A stretch of DNA of 64,000 nucleotides from positions 372,001 through 436,000 of the forward strand of contig JAITLR010000009.1 in the NCBI GenBank assembly GCA_031277805.1, read 5' to 3'. Every line of letters begins with the position of its first letter. Within the stretch, counting starts at the first letter, position 1. The notes beneath the pieces were generated by a model, which was not told the DNA's origin, made no database searches, and saw only the letters and a program-made list of their open reading frames with translations. This document shows positions 44,963-53,104 of this stretch, piece after piece. The DNA comes from Comamonas sp. GTDB lineage: Bacteria > Pseudomonadota > Gammaproteobacteria > Burkholderiales > Burkholderiaceae_C. The translations under genes were made by a program, and so were the position numbers.

Positions 44963-45700
44963 ATGCCCAACCTTGCTGCGACATGGCTTTCGCGCCTGGG
45001 CCTGCCAATGCAGGCATTACAGGCCGTTCCCAGCCAGTGTGCGGTCTGCGGACACTGGCCCAGCCCGCGTATCTGCATGGACTGTCGCAAGCGCTGGATA
45101 CCTCATGTCCATCGCTGCTCCCGTTGCGCCCTCCCCCTTCCCTCACAGGCCATGGAATGCGGCGCCTGTCTCAGGCACCCGCCACGCCTGAGCCGTTGCA
45201 TAGCCGTACTTGACTATGGCTACCCCTGGCAGAAGCTGATCACACGCTACAAATTCGAAGGCGACCTGGGCCTGACCCGCAGCCTCGCACATCTGATAAG
45301 CACGCATGAGCAGGCCTTGAAATGTCTGCAGCACAGCGATGCACTGCTGTCGGTACCAGCCTCCGCGCCACGCATCCGCGAACGCGGGTTCGACCATATG
45401 GACCTGCTGATCCGATCATTGATGGGACAAACCGGCTGCAACGCTCCTGTCTTGACCGGCTCCATACAGCGCCGGCATGTGGATTTGCCCCAGCACAGCG
45501 CCAACCGGCAGCAGCGCCTGCGGCAGCTGCGCGGTGTATTCAGCCTGGGTACAGACGCTGCCTCGCAGATTTCAGGAAAGCGCATCTTGCTGCTCGACGA
45601 TGTGATGACCACTGGTGCCACGCTTGATGTCCTGGCCATGTGCCTGTTAGACGCCGGTGCGGCCTCCGTCTCCGCGCTGGTACTGGCCCGAGCTACTTGA
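44963..45700 (+). CDS. comF: ComF family amidophosphoribosyltransferase-like protein
   Basis: A 245-residue cytosolic protein. The N-terminal zinc finger has four cysteine pairs (CAVC, CMDC, CSRC, CGAC). The C-terminal phosphoribosyltransferase domain has LSVPASAPRIRERGFDH and the PRPP loop ILLLDDVMTTGATL. ComF proteins support DNA uptake in naturally competent bacteria and are widespread in others. The start is uncertain: an ATG at 44939 would add eight residues. Divergent from the BioC-like gene. Confidence 0.9.
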   Translation: MPNLAATWLSRLGLPMQALQAVPSQCAVCGHWPSPRICMDCRKRWIPHVHRCSRCALPLPSQAMECGACLRHPPRLSRCIAVLDYGYPWQKLITRYKFEGDLGLTRSLAHLISTHEQALKCLQHSDALLSVPASAPRIRERGFDHMDLLIRSLMGQTGCNAPVLTGSIQRRHVDLPQHSANRQQRLRQLRGVFSLGTDAASQISGKRILLLDDVMTTGATLDVLAMCLLDAGAASVSALVLARAT

Positions 45701-45782
45701 GGCTGGCTTGATCCATGCTCGCCAGTCTGGAACTGCGGCCTGCCAGCACATGGAGCAATTCAGCCCTGCACAATATCGCCCC

Positions 45783-46277
45783 ATGTTTCATATCGTTCTT
45801 GTGGCTCCCGAAATCCCACCCAATACCGGCAATGTGATTCGGCTGGCTGCCAATACGGGTTGCAGCCTGCACCTGATCGAGCCTCTGGGCTTTTCCATGG
45901 AAGACCGTCACATGCGCCGTGCCGGTCTGGACTACCACGAGTACGCCAATGTAGCCCGCCATGCCAACTGGGAGGCTTTTTTACAAACCTGCCAACCGCA
46001 ACGCGAGCGCATGTTTGCCATGACGACCCATAGCAGCAGCCCGGCGCATTCCATGCAGTTCCGAGCAGGCGACTGGTTTGTGTTCGGCTCCGAAAGCAAG
46101 GGCCTGCCACCCGAGGTCCGAGCCCAGTTCCCCAATGCACAGCGTCTGCGCCTGCCCATGCTGGCATCACAGCGCAGCCTGAACCTGTCGAATGCCGTGG
46201 CGGTGACGGTCTTCGAAGCCTGGCGCCAGCAAGGTTTCGCGAACGCGGCACTGGCCGAGCCTGTTCCTGCACCCTGA
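45783..46277 (+). CDS. trmL: tRNA (cytidine(34)-2'-O)-methyltransferase
   Basis: A 164-residue SPOUT-class methyltransferase that modifies the wobble nucleotide of tRNA-Leu isoacceptors. N-terminal FHIVLVAPEIPPNTGNVIRL, then FGSESKGLP and RSLNLSNAVAVTVFEAW, are the three SPOUT motifs that make the knotted SAM site. The start was placed at the ATG that yields the standard MFHIVLV N-terminus; an upstream ATG at 45750 has no better signal. It follows comF on the same strand. Confidence 0.94.
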   Translation: MFHIVLVAPEIPPNTGNVIRLAANTGCSLHLIEPLGFSMEDRHMRRAGLDYHEYANVARHANWEAFLQTCQPQRERMFAMTTHSSSPAHSMQFRAGDWFVFGSESKGLPPEVRAQFPNAQRLRLPMLASQRSLNLSNAVAVTVFEAWRQQGFANAALAEPVPAP

Positions 46278-46427
46278 CAGTTATTGTTTTCATATATGGA
46301 ACAATCAGTTGCGGATTCAGGGATTTTTCTTTGAATTAGATAGTTCTACAGTACGACTCATGGACTTGATGAAGAGCGACGACGTCCGCCAGCCCGCAAG
46401 TCCCATCAACGTACTGAAGGACACATC

Positions 46428-46739
46428 ATGACAATCGCCAATCGTTTCACCGTGGCCGTCGCCCTGACCCTCTCTGCCTTGGCTGCACAAGCTGGTGGCC
46501 TGGATTTCACCGGTGACCGTTACCCCGCTCAGGAAGCCAGCCAGTCCACTCTGACCCGCGCTGAAGTCCGCGCCCAGGTGCTGGATGCCATAGCCAAGGG
46601 CGAAATGCTCTCGCAAGGCGAGTCCTATCTGCCTTTGTCGGCCCAAAAGCAAACGGCTTCCACGCTGACTCGCGAGCAAGTGCGCAACGAAACCAAGTCC
46701 GCAGCCAAAGCAGGCCAGCTTGACAATTACGGCGCCTGA
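46428..46739 (+). CDS. DUF4148 small exported protein
   Basis: A 103-residue protein with a signal peptide (cleavage near LAAQA-GG) and a DUF4148 body. The two repeats STLTRAEVRAQVLDA and STLTREQVRNETKSA are characteristic: short secreted proteins abundant in Burkholderiales and often stress-induced; no known biochemical function. AAGGA precedes the ATG. It is a single-gene unit with a strong terminator. Confidence 0.88.
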   Translation: MTIANRFTVAVALTLSALAAQAGGLDFTGDRYPAQEASQSTLTRAEVRAQVLDAIAKGEMLSQGESYLPLSAQKQTASTLTREQVRNETKSAAKAGQLDNYGA

Positions 46740-46792
46740 TAGAGGCGGAGACGCGAAAGCAATCGGCCACTGCTGCGACTGATCAAAGAAAA

Positions 46793-46823
46793 AGCCCCAG
46801 AGCCAGGCTCTGGGGCTTTTTTT
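46793..46823. terminator. Strong bidirectional terminator after DUF4148 gene
   Basis: AGCCCCAGAGCC and GGCTCTGGGGCT form a perfect hairpin followed by seven T residues; an A tract on the left side gives a T run on the minus strand for the convergent MaoC gene. Confidence 0.9.
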
Positions 46824-46841
46824 GATTTTTCTTGAAAAAGT

Positions 46842-47306
46842 TCAAGCCCCGGCGCCATAGCTGCGCGCCAGCGATTCGGCCACGCACACAGGCTTGTCGC
46901 TGCCTTCGCGCTCCACCGTCACCAGCCAGGTCATCTGCACTCCATCGGGCTCGATCCGCTCTGCGGCCTGCAGCGTCATGCGTGCGCGCAACCGACTGTT
47001 GACAGGCACGGGAGCCATGAAGCGCACCTTGTTGAGGCCATAGTTCACGCCCATCTTTGCACCCTCGATGCGGAACGTATCCTCAAAAAACCGGGGCAAC
47101 AGCGACAGCGTGAGAAAACCATGAGCGATCGGTGCGCCGAACGGCCCCTTGGCAGCACGCTCCGGATCGGTATGAATCCATTGCTGGTCGCCGGTGGCAT
47201 CGGCAAACATCTGGATTTGCGCCTGGGTGATGGTGAACCAGCCACTGACTGCCACTTCCTGCCCTACGCAGGACAGCACTTCGGAGTAGGAATGAAAGGT
47301 TTTCAT
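46842..47306 (-). CDS. MaoC family (R)-specific enoyl-CoA hydratase-like dehydratase
   Basis: A 154-residue hot-dog fold protein. The hydratase 2 motif FADATGDQQWIHTDPERA contains the catalytic Asp and His, and the following FGAPIAHGFLTLSLLP is typical. Such enzymes hydrate (R)-enoyl-CoA in fatty acid or polyhydroxyalkanoate metabolism. The ATG at 47306 is taken over a GTG three codons earlier. It lies alone, between the DUF4148 and LysE genes. Confidence 0.9.
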   Translation of the reverse strand: MKTFHSYSEVLSCVGQEVAVSGWFTITQAQIQMFADATGDQQWIHTDPERAAKGPFGAPIAHGFLTLSLLPRFFEDTFRIEGAKMGVNYGLNKVRFMAPVPVNSRLRARMTLQAAERIEPDGVQMTWLVTVEREGSDKPVCVAESLARSYGAGA

Positions 47307-47392
47307 GCCTGCCACTGTAGAAGCAGCTTAGGTCCTGGCTTGTCTGGCGCGGGACAAGGGTTAGCCCATGGATATCCATATGAAAACAGGCT

Positions 47393-47430
47393 GTAGTGCT
47401 TATGCATCAAACGCTTGCAGCTATCTCTTT
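47393..47430. repeat. Degenerate AGCTG-family repeat
   Basis: TAGTGCTTATGCATCAAACG followed by CTTGCAGCTATCTCTTTT, an imperfect copy of the palindromic family. It lies immediately beyond the stop of the LysE-family gene. Confidence 0.5.
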
Positions 47431-47438
47431 TGCAGATC

Positions 47439-48071
47439 TCAGGCCTCCGACGAGCGCTGCACAAAGAACAGGCCAGTCCCCACGGCCATCAGCAATCCAC
47501 CAAACACACGGTTCTGGTTGCGCATGGCGCGTGCACTGCGCATCAGGCCGCGCAGCGCGCTGGCGCCAGCCGCGTAGCTGTGCATGACCGTGGTGTCCAC
47601 AGCCAGCATGGTGACGGCCAGAATGGCCAGCTGTGGCACCAGCGGGCGGCTGGTCGTCATGAACTGGGGCAGCACGGCCACCATGAAGATGATGCCCTTG
47701 GGGTTGGTGGCATTGGTCAGAAAGCCGGTCAGCACACGCTTTCTGACACTCACTTCAGGCGCGACTTCCTGCGCCATCAGCGGAGAACCTCCCGAGCGCC
47801 ACTGGCTGAATCCCAGATAGATCAGATAGCCCGCGCCCACGACCTTGACCGTGTTGAACGCCCACTCGGACGCCATCAGCAGCGAACCCACACCGGCTCC
47901 GGCCACCAGCAGGATAGACAGCAGGCCCAGTTGCAGCCCCAGGATGGTGACGCTGGTCCTGCGCACGCCATAGGAAAGACCATGGCTCATGGACAGCACG
48001 GCCCCAGAGCCTGGCGACACCGCAATGACCCAGGACGCCACAAAAAATGCGAACCATGTATGCAAATCCAT
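47439..48071 (-). CDS. LysE/RhtB family amino acid exporter
   Basis: A 210-residue inner-membrane exporter with six hydrophobic helices. The N-terminal FVASWVIAVSPGSGAVLSMSHG and the later NPKGIIFMVAVLPQF are LysE/RhtB signatures. Export of an amino acid or analogue such as homoserine or threonine is typical; the substrate is not predictable. AGGGG stands six bases before the ATG at 48071. Confidence 0.93.
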   Translation of the reverse strand: MDLHTWFAFFVASWVIAVSPGSGAVLSMSHGLSYGVRRTSVTILGLQLGLLSILLVAGAGVGSLLMASEWAFNTVKVVGAGYLIYLGFSQWRSGGSPLMAQEVAPEVSVRKRVLTGFLTNATNPKGIIFMVAVLPQFMTTSRPLVPQLAILAVTMLAVDTTVMHSYAAGASALRGLMRSARAMRNQNRVFGGLLMAVGTGLFFVQRSSEA

Positions 48072-48270
48072 GAAAAACCCCTGAAAACACCCGCCGGCAG
48101 ATAAGCCAAACATTTTAAAAGTTACGCGCCAAACCTGCAGACGCACCAGAGACAAGCCAACACAAGCAATCGGTAACGATTCATGGGAATTTATGACCCG
48201 CCAAAAATTGACGGCTGTTACGAGGTGACAAAATGGATCGCACCTGGGTTAATACCAAATAACATCCTCC

Positions 48271-50181
48271 ATGGAACACAGCACCCCCATCTGGCTGACC
48301 TACGGCTTCATCTATCTCACAGCCGCCGTGCTGGCCGTGCCCATTGCCCGCGCATTGGGACTTGGCGCCATCATTGGCTACCTCGGTGCAGGCATTGCCA
48401 TGGGCCCCTGGGGTTTCGGCCTGGTCAAGAATGTGGAGGACATCCTGCACTTCGCCGAATTCGGTGTGGTGCTGATGTTGTTCGTGATTGGCCTGGAACT
48501 CCAGCCCAAGCGGTTATGGGAGCTGCGCCGCCCGATTTTTGGCTGGGGCATGGCCCAGATGGCTGTCTGCACGGGCATTCTGTTCATCGCGGCCTGGGGC
48601 TTTGGCTTTTCCTGGCGCGTCAGCCTGATCGCAGGCATGGGCCTGGCGCTGTCGTCCACGGCCATCTGCCTGCAGGTCATGGCCGAGCGCAATCTGATGC
48701 GCACGCCCAGTGGCCAGGCTGCGTTTTCCATTCTGTTGTTCCAGGACGTGGCCGCCATCCCCATCCTGGCTCTGATTCCCATCCTGGGCGCCTACAAGGC
48801 CGCCCATGCCACTCATACGGACGGCCACATCTGGCTGGCCATACTCAAGACCGTGGGCACGATCGCCGCCGTCATCATCGGCGGCCGCCTGCTGCTGCAA
48901 CCCGTGCTGCGCTGGATCGCGCGCAGCAAGACACCCGAAATCTTCACCGCCACCTCGTTGCTGCTGGTGGTGGGCATCGCCATGCTGATGACCCAGGTGG
49001 GCCTGTCCATGGCACTGGGTGCCTTTCTGGCCGGTGTGCTGCTGGCTGACAGCGAGTACCGCAGCGAACTGGAAACCAATATCGAGCCGTTCAAAGGCCT
49101 GCTGCTGGGCCTGTTCTTCATGGCCGTGGGCATGAGCATCGATTTTGGCGTCATTCTCAAGTCGCCCTGGACCATGGCGGCCATGGTGCTGGGATTCATC
49201 GCACTCAAGGCGCTGATGATCTTTGGCCTGGCCAAATTCATGAATCTGCCCTGGCGCGAGCGCCCCGTTTTCACTCTGATGCTGGCCCAAGGCGGTGAAT
49301 TTGCCTTTGTGGTGTTCCAGACCGCCGCTCAGTACAAGGTCTTCCAGCACAGCATCTCGTCCATGCTGGTGGCCGCTGTGGCACTTTCCATGCTGCTGGG
49401 CCCATTGCTGCTGGTGCTGCTGGACAAGCTGCTGCTGCGCCGTTTCTCGACGGTCAAGGAGGAAGGCCAGACCAGCAAGGCCAAGGAGATTTCCGAGCAG
49501 CAGGAGTCTCCCATCATCATCGCGGGCTTTGGCCGCTACGGCCAGATCGTGGCCCGCGTGCTGCTGGCCCAGGGCCAGCGCCCCACCATCCTGGACCACA
49601 GCGTGGAGATGCTGGAGACCGCTCAAACCTATGGCTACCGTGTCTTTTATGGCGACGCCACCCGCATGGATCTGCTGCGCATTGCTGGCGCAGCGTCGGC
49701 ACGCGTGCTGGTGATTGCCGTGGACTCTGTCGAGCAGTCGATCAAAATCGCCAGTCAGGTGCGCAAGCATTTCCCCAACCTGGAGGTCGTGGCCCGTGCC
49801 CGCGATCTAGATCACTGGTTCCGCCTGCGCGACCTGGGCGTGAAGCATGCCCAACGTGAGGTCTTCGAATCCAGCCTGATATCTGCGCAGTCCGTGCTGG
49901 AGCTGATCGGAGAAAGCGCTGAAGCCGCGCAGCGCATGACAGCGCGCTTTCGGGATCACAACCAGGTGCTGGCCGAGCGCATGTATCCGCATTACAGGGA
50001 CAAGGATCAGAACCAGCTGATCGCCGTGGCCAAGCAAGGCCGCCAGCAACTGGCGGAGCAAATGGCCAGGGAGCGTGCAGCCATGCTGGAAGGCGACAAC
50101 GACGAAACCGCCCAGGATTCACCGCTTCCTTTACAGACAGAGACTCAAGACCACAGGCCTGCCGACGCCGAACAGCCGTGA
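48271..50181 (+). CDS. Monovalent cation:proton antiporter-2 (KefB/KefC-type) with TrkA-N domain
   Basis: A 636-residue inner-membrane transporter. Twelve or so helices of the CPA2 Na+/H+ exchanger domain occupy residues 1-385 (GYLGAGIAMGPWG, GLALSSTAICLQ, the conserved LLFQDVAAIPIL). A TrkA-N regulatory domain (about 408-525) begins with the nucleotide-binding IIIAGFGRYGQIVARVL and contains VFYGDATRMDLL. A charged tail of about 90 residues follows. Kef proteins release K+ during electrophile stress under glutathione control; the kefF/kefG ancillary gene is absent here. Confidence 0.93.
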   Translation: MEHSTPIWLTYGFIYLTAAVLAVPIARALGLGAIIGYLGAGIAMGPWGFGLVKNVEDILHFAEFGVVLMLFVIGLELQPKRLWELRRPIFGWGMAQMAVCTGILFIAAWGFGFSWRVSLIAGMGLALSSTAICLQVMAERNLMRTPSGQAAFSILLFQDVAAIPILALIPILGAYKAAHATHTDGHIWLAILKTVGTIAAVIIGGRLLLQPVLRWIARSKTPEIFTATSLLLVVGIAMLMTQVGLSMALGAFLAGVLLADSEYRSELETNIEPFKGLLLGLFFMAVGMSIDFGVILKSPWTMAAMVLGFIALKALMIFGLAKFMNLPWRERPVFTLMLAQGGEFAFVVFQTAAQYKVFQHSISSMLVAAVALSMLLGPLLLVLLDKLLLRRFSTVKEEGQTSKAKEISEQQESPIIIAGFGRYGQIVARVLLAQGQRPTILDHSVEMLETAQTYGYRVFYGDATRMDLLRIAGAASARVLVIAVDSVEQSIKIASQVRKHFPNLEVVARARDLDHWFRLRDLGVKHAQREVFESSLISAQSVLELIGESAEAAQRMTARFRDHNQVLAERMYPHYRDKDQNQLIAVAKQGRQQLAEQMARERAAMLEGDNDETAQDSPLPLQTETQDHRPADAEQP

Positions 50182-50197
50182 TACGCTGCGCGCCATC

Positions 50198-50650
50198 ATG
50201 TTCAACCCCAGTCAAGCCGATGTACGGCGATTTTTTTGCGGTGTGCGCGCCAAGATGATCAGCGGCGCGCCCATGGAGGCCATCGAAACCTTGGCCAGCC
50301 TGTGGATCGACGAGCACCCCGAGTACTTTGCAGAGCTGGCAGATGCCGATGCCGCTGTGGCACGCGACTACGACGCCGAGCCAGAGCGCACCAATCCGTT
50401 CCTGCACCTGTCCATGCATCTGTCCATCAGCGAGCAATGCAGCGTGGATTCTCCGCGCGGCATCCGTCAGGCCGTGGAGTTGCTGACCAGAAAGCGCGAC
50501 CTGCATGACGCCCACCATGCAGCCATGGAATGCCTGGGACAGATGCTCTGGGAAAGCCAGCGCTCGGGTCGCCCCCCCGACGGCGAAGCCTATGTGGCCG
50601 GTGTGCAGCGCCTTGCGACCAGTGACGGCAGTTTCAAAAGCAACTCTTGA
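50198..50650 (+). CDS. DUF1841 family protein
   Basis: A 150-residue cytosolic protein with the DUF1841 features: MFNPSQADVRRFFCGVR at the N-terminus, NPFLHLSMHLSISEQ, and HDAHHAAMECLGQMLWESQR. The His-rich HxxMH and HHxxM patterns suggest a metal site, but none has been shown to my knowledge. It starts 16 bases after the Kef-type gene with a weak ribosome binding site and so is probably co-transcribed. Confidence 0.88.
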   Translation: MFNPSQADVRRFFCGVRAKMISGAPMEAIETLASLWIDEHPEYFAELADADAAVARDYDAEPERTNPFLHLSMHLSISEQCSVDSPRGIRQAVELLTRKRDLHDAHHAAMECLGQMLWESQRSGRPPDGEAYVAGVQRLATSDGSFKSNS

Positions 50651-50680
50651 TGTTGCCCCATTGCAGTCTCTTGCCCCAAT

Positions 50681-50707
50681 AAAAAAGCCCGTCTTCGCGG
50701 GCTTTTT
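50681..50707. terminator. Bidirectional terminator after DUF1841 gene
   Basis: AAAAAAGCCCGT, a CTTC loop, then GCGGGCTTTTTT. It separates the DUF1841 gene from the convergent cytochrome c gene. Confidence 0.88.
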
Positions 50708-50724
50708 TATTGCCGAAGCGGGGC

Positions 50725-51387
50725 CTATTTCTGGCCCAGGCGGAAATGAGGCTGCACCACCACCTGCATCTCGCTCTCCTGCGTTCCTATGTATTTGGCC
50801 AGCTGCTGCAATTCATCATTCTTGAATTGCTTGGCAATGCCCGCCATCACGCCGTTGCTGCGGCCAATGAGCGGATTGTTCTCGGTCTTGTATGACTGCA
50901 GTGCGCGGAACACATAGTCAGAATATTGCCCAGCCACCTTGGGGTAGGAGGGATCGATGGGCTTGGAAAAGCCTTCGCCGTGGCACGAGAAACAGGCACC
51001 TTTTTGCAGCAGCGCGGTGACTGCGGCATTGGCTTCTCCGGGCTTGGCGCCCTTGGTTTTCCCATGCCCGGCGTAGAAGGCCGCCACATCGGCGATGTCC
51101 TGCTCGCTCAGTGAATCGGCAATGCCGCGCATGGTGGGGTGCTTGCGTTCGCCCTTTTTGTAAGCGTTGAGGGCCGAGACGATATAGGCCTCGTTCTGCC
51201 CACCGATCATGGGTACTTTGTACACCTCTGGGAAGCTGGCCTGATAGCCTTGAATGCCGTGGCAACCGATGCACATGGCGATCTTGCCTTCGCCGGCTTT
51301 TGCATCGCCCTTGACGGCCTGGGCATGCGCCACGCCGGTCACTGAGGCGACAACTACGGCCAATGCTGTGGTCCAAGTTTTTATCAT
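50725..51387 (-). CDS. Di-haem cytochrome c (c4-type)
   Basis: A 220-residue periplasmic cytochrome with signal peptide (cleavage near AHAQA). Two haem-binding motifs are visible, CIGCH (about residue 39) and CFSCH (about residue 131), with the axial methionines in PTMRGIAD and NGVMAGIA. This is the c4 pattern of two fused class I cytochromes, which donate electrons to cytochrome oxidases. It is divergent from the MoxR gene. The adjacency to MoxR and VWA genes is conserved in Burkholderiales. Confidence 0.93.
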   Translation of the reverse strand: MIKTWTTALAVVVASVTGVAHAQAVKGDAKAGEGKIAMCIGCHGIQGYQASFPEVYKVPMIGGQNEAYIVSALNAYKKGERKHPTMRGIADSLSEQDIADVAAFYAGHGKTKGAKPGEANAAVTALLQKGACFSCHGEGFSKPIDPSYPKVAGQYSDYVFRALQSYKTENNPLIGRSNGVMAGIAKQFKNDELQQLAKYIGTQESEMQVVVQPHFRLGQK

Positions 51388-51503
51388 TTTGCGCGCACAA
51401 TCCTTCAAGAGTTCAGACGGGTGCTCAAATGCCTTGCTGCAGTGCAAATGATTATGGCAGGCAGAATTTGACACGCTTATCAATACTTACGCTGATACCG
51501 CCC

Positions 51504-52346
51504 ATGAAGTTTCAAGGTTCCGACAAATACGTGGCCACGCAGGATCTGATGCTGGCTGTCAATGCTGCCGCTACCCTGCAGCGCCCCTTGCTCATCAAAG
51601 GTGAGCCCGGCACGGGCAAGACCATGCTGGCCGAGGAAGTGGCTGCGGCACTGAAGATGCCGCTGCTGCAGTGGCATATCAAATCCACCACCAAGGCCCA
51701 GCAAGGCCTGTATGAATATGACGCCGTCAGCCGCCTGCGCGATTCGCAGCTGGGCGATGAACGCGTCAAGGACATCACCAACTACATCGTCAAGGGCGTG
51801 CTCTGGCAAGCCTTCACGGCCGATGAGCCCGTGGTGCTGCTGATCGACGAGATCGACAAGGCCGACATCGAATTCCCCAACGACCTGTTGCGCGAAATCG
51901 ACCGCATGGAGTTCTACTGCTACGAGACGCACGAGATGATCCGAGCCAAGCATCGCCCGCTGGTCTTCATCACGTCGAACAACGAGAAAGAGCTGCCCGA
52001 CGCCTTCCTGCGCCGCTGCTTCTTCCACTACATCAAGTTCCCCGATGCGGAAACCATGCGCCAGATCGTGAGCGTGCACTTCCCCAAGCTGCAGGGCGAA
52101 CTGCTCAGCGCCGCCATGAAGGTGTTCTACGACGTGCGCAACCTTCCCGGTCTCAAGAAAAAGCCTTCGACCAGCGAACTGCTCGACTGGCTCAAGCTGC
52201 TGGTGGCCGAGGACATTCCGGCCTCTTCGCTGCAAGATATCGATGGCAAGGTCAGCGTGCCCCCCATGGTGGGCGCACTGCTCAAGAACGAACAGGACAT
52301 GAGCCTGTTCGAGAAACTCGTCTTCATGAACCAAAAGAATAGGTAA
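51504..52346 (+). CDS. MoxR family AAA+ ATPase
   Basis: A 280-residue AAA+ chaperone. Walker A is GEPGTGKTM (about residue 32), Walker B LLIDEIDKAD, sensor 1 ITSNNEKELP, and the arginine finger region AFLRRCFFHYI. MoxR proteins work with VWA-domain partners to assemble or activate metal enzymes. The VWA partner gene lies at 53105, separated by a repeat and a GNAT gene. The ATG at 51504 has no strong ribosome binding site. Confidence 0.94.
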   Translation: MKFQGSDKYVATQDLMLAVNAAATLQRPLLIKGEPGTGKTMLAEEVAAALKMPLLQWHIKSTTKAQQGLYEYDAVSRLRDSQLGDERVKDITNYIVKGVLWQAFTADEPVVLLIDEIDKADIEFPNDLLREIDRMEFYCYETHEMIRAKHRPLVFITSNNEKELPDAFLRRCFFHYIKFPDAETMRQIVSVHFPKLQGELLSAAMKVFYDVRNLPGLKKKPSTSELLDWLKLLVAEDIPASSLQDIDGKVSVPPMVGALLKNEQDMSLFEKLVFMNQKNR

Positions 52347-52446
52347 CCCCCTGAGCCGCTTCGCGTCTTCCCCCAAGGGGGACGACGGCCTTTGCTGCGG
52401 GGCGGCCCTTGCTGGCCGTCCCACGCTCGGGTCGCGCCAGTTTCAT
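52347..52446 (+). repeat. GC-rich dispersed repeat, copy 3
   Basis: CCCCCTGAGCCGCTTCGCG, a CCCCCAAGGGGG palindrome, GACGACGGCC, then CTTTGCTGCGGGGCGGCCCT and TTGCTGGCCGTCC. It begins directly at the stop codon of the MoxR gene and separates it from the GNAT gene. Longest clear copy of the family. Confidence 0.85.
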
Positions 52447-52483
52447 AGGCTGTGAAAGCGCATCGACGCCATGGATAACTGAT

Positions 52484-53086
52484 ATGAGCTTTGTTGAACC
52501 CGTCACCTTGCGCGACCGGGGCGTGCGCCTGGTGCCCCTGTCTCTCGATCATGAAGCAGGTCTGGCTGCCGCTGCTGCCGATGGCGAGCTGTGGAAGATC
52601 CGCGTCACCTCGGTACCCACGCCGCAGGAAACCCGCAGCTATATCGAGACAGCCCTGCTGGGCCGCGCGCAAGGCCACCGCTTTGCCTTCGCCGTGCTCG
52701 ATGACGAAAGCGGCAAGGTGCTTGGCACCACCAGTTATCACGACATCGTGCCCGCAGTGCGCCGCGTGGAGATCGGCTACACCTGGTACGCCCAAAGCGT
52801 GCAGCGCACGCATGTGAATACCTCGGCCAAATTGCTGCTGCTGGCCCATGCCTTCGGCACGCTGGACTGCCATGTCGTGGGTTGGCGCACCGACAATTTC
52901 AACTTCGCCAGCCAACGCGCCATCGAGCGCCTGGGCGCAAAAAAGGATGGCGTGCTGCGCGGTCACGCACTGCGCCGTGACGGCACGATTCGCGACACCG
53001 TGATGTATTCCATGCGCAGCGGCGAATGGCCCGAGGCCCGTGCACAGTTGCTCTATCTTCTGGAGCAGCGTGCGCCCGCTGCATAA
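52484..53086 (+). CDS. GNAT family N-acetyltransferase (RimJ/RimL-like)
   Basis: A 200-residue acetyltransferase. Residues 10-30 (LRDRGVRLVPLSLDH), the strand VLGTTSYHDIVPAVRRVEIGYTWY and the following acceptor region TSAKLLLLAHAFGTLDCHVV fit the RimJ/RimL-type GNAT fold, with FASQRAIERLGAKKDGVLRGH at the C-terminal acetyl-CoA site. The acetylated substrate (protein N-terminus or small amine) is unknown. It lies between the MoxR and VWA genes, separated from MoxR by a repeat. Confidence 0.9.
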   Translation: MSFVEPVTLRDRGVRLVPLSLDHEAGLAAAAADGELWKIRVTSVPTPQETRSYIETALLGRAQGHRFAFAVLDDESGKVLGTTSYHDIVPAVRRVEIGYTWYAQSVQRTHVNTSAKLLLLAHAFGTLDCHVVGWRTDNFNFASQRAIERLGAKKDGVLRGHALRRDGTIRDTVMYSMRSGEWPEARAQLLYLLEQRAPAA

Positions 53087-53104
53087 GAGCTGGAGGCATA
53101 TTTC

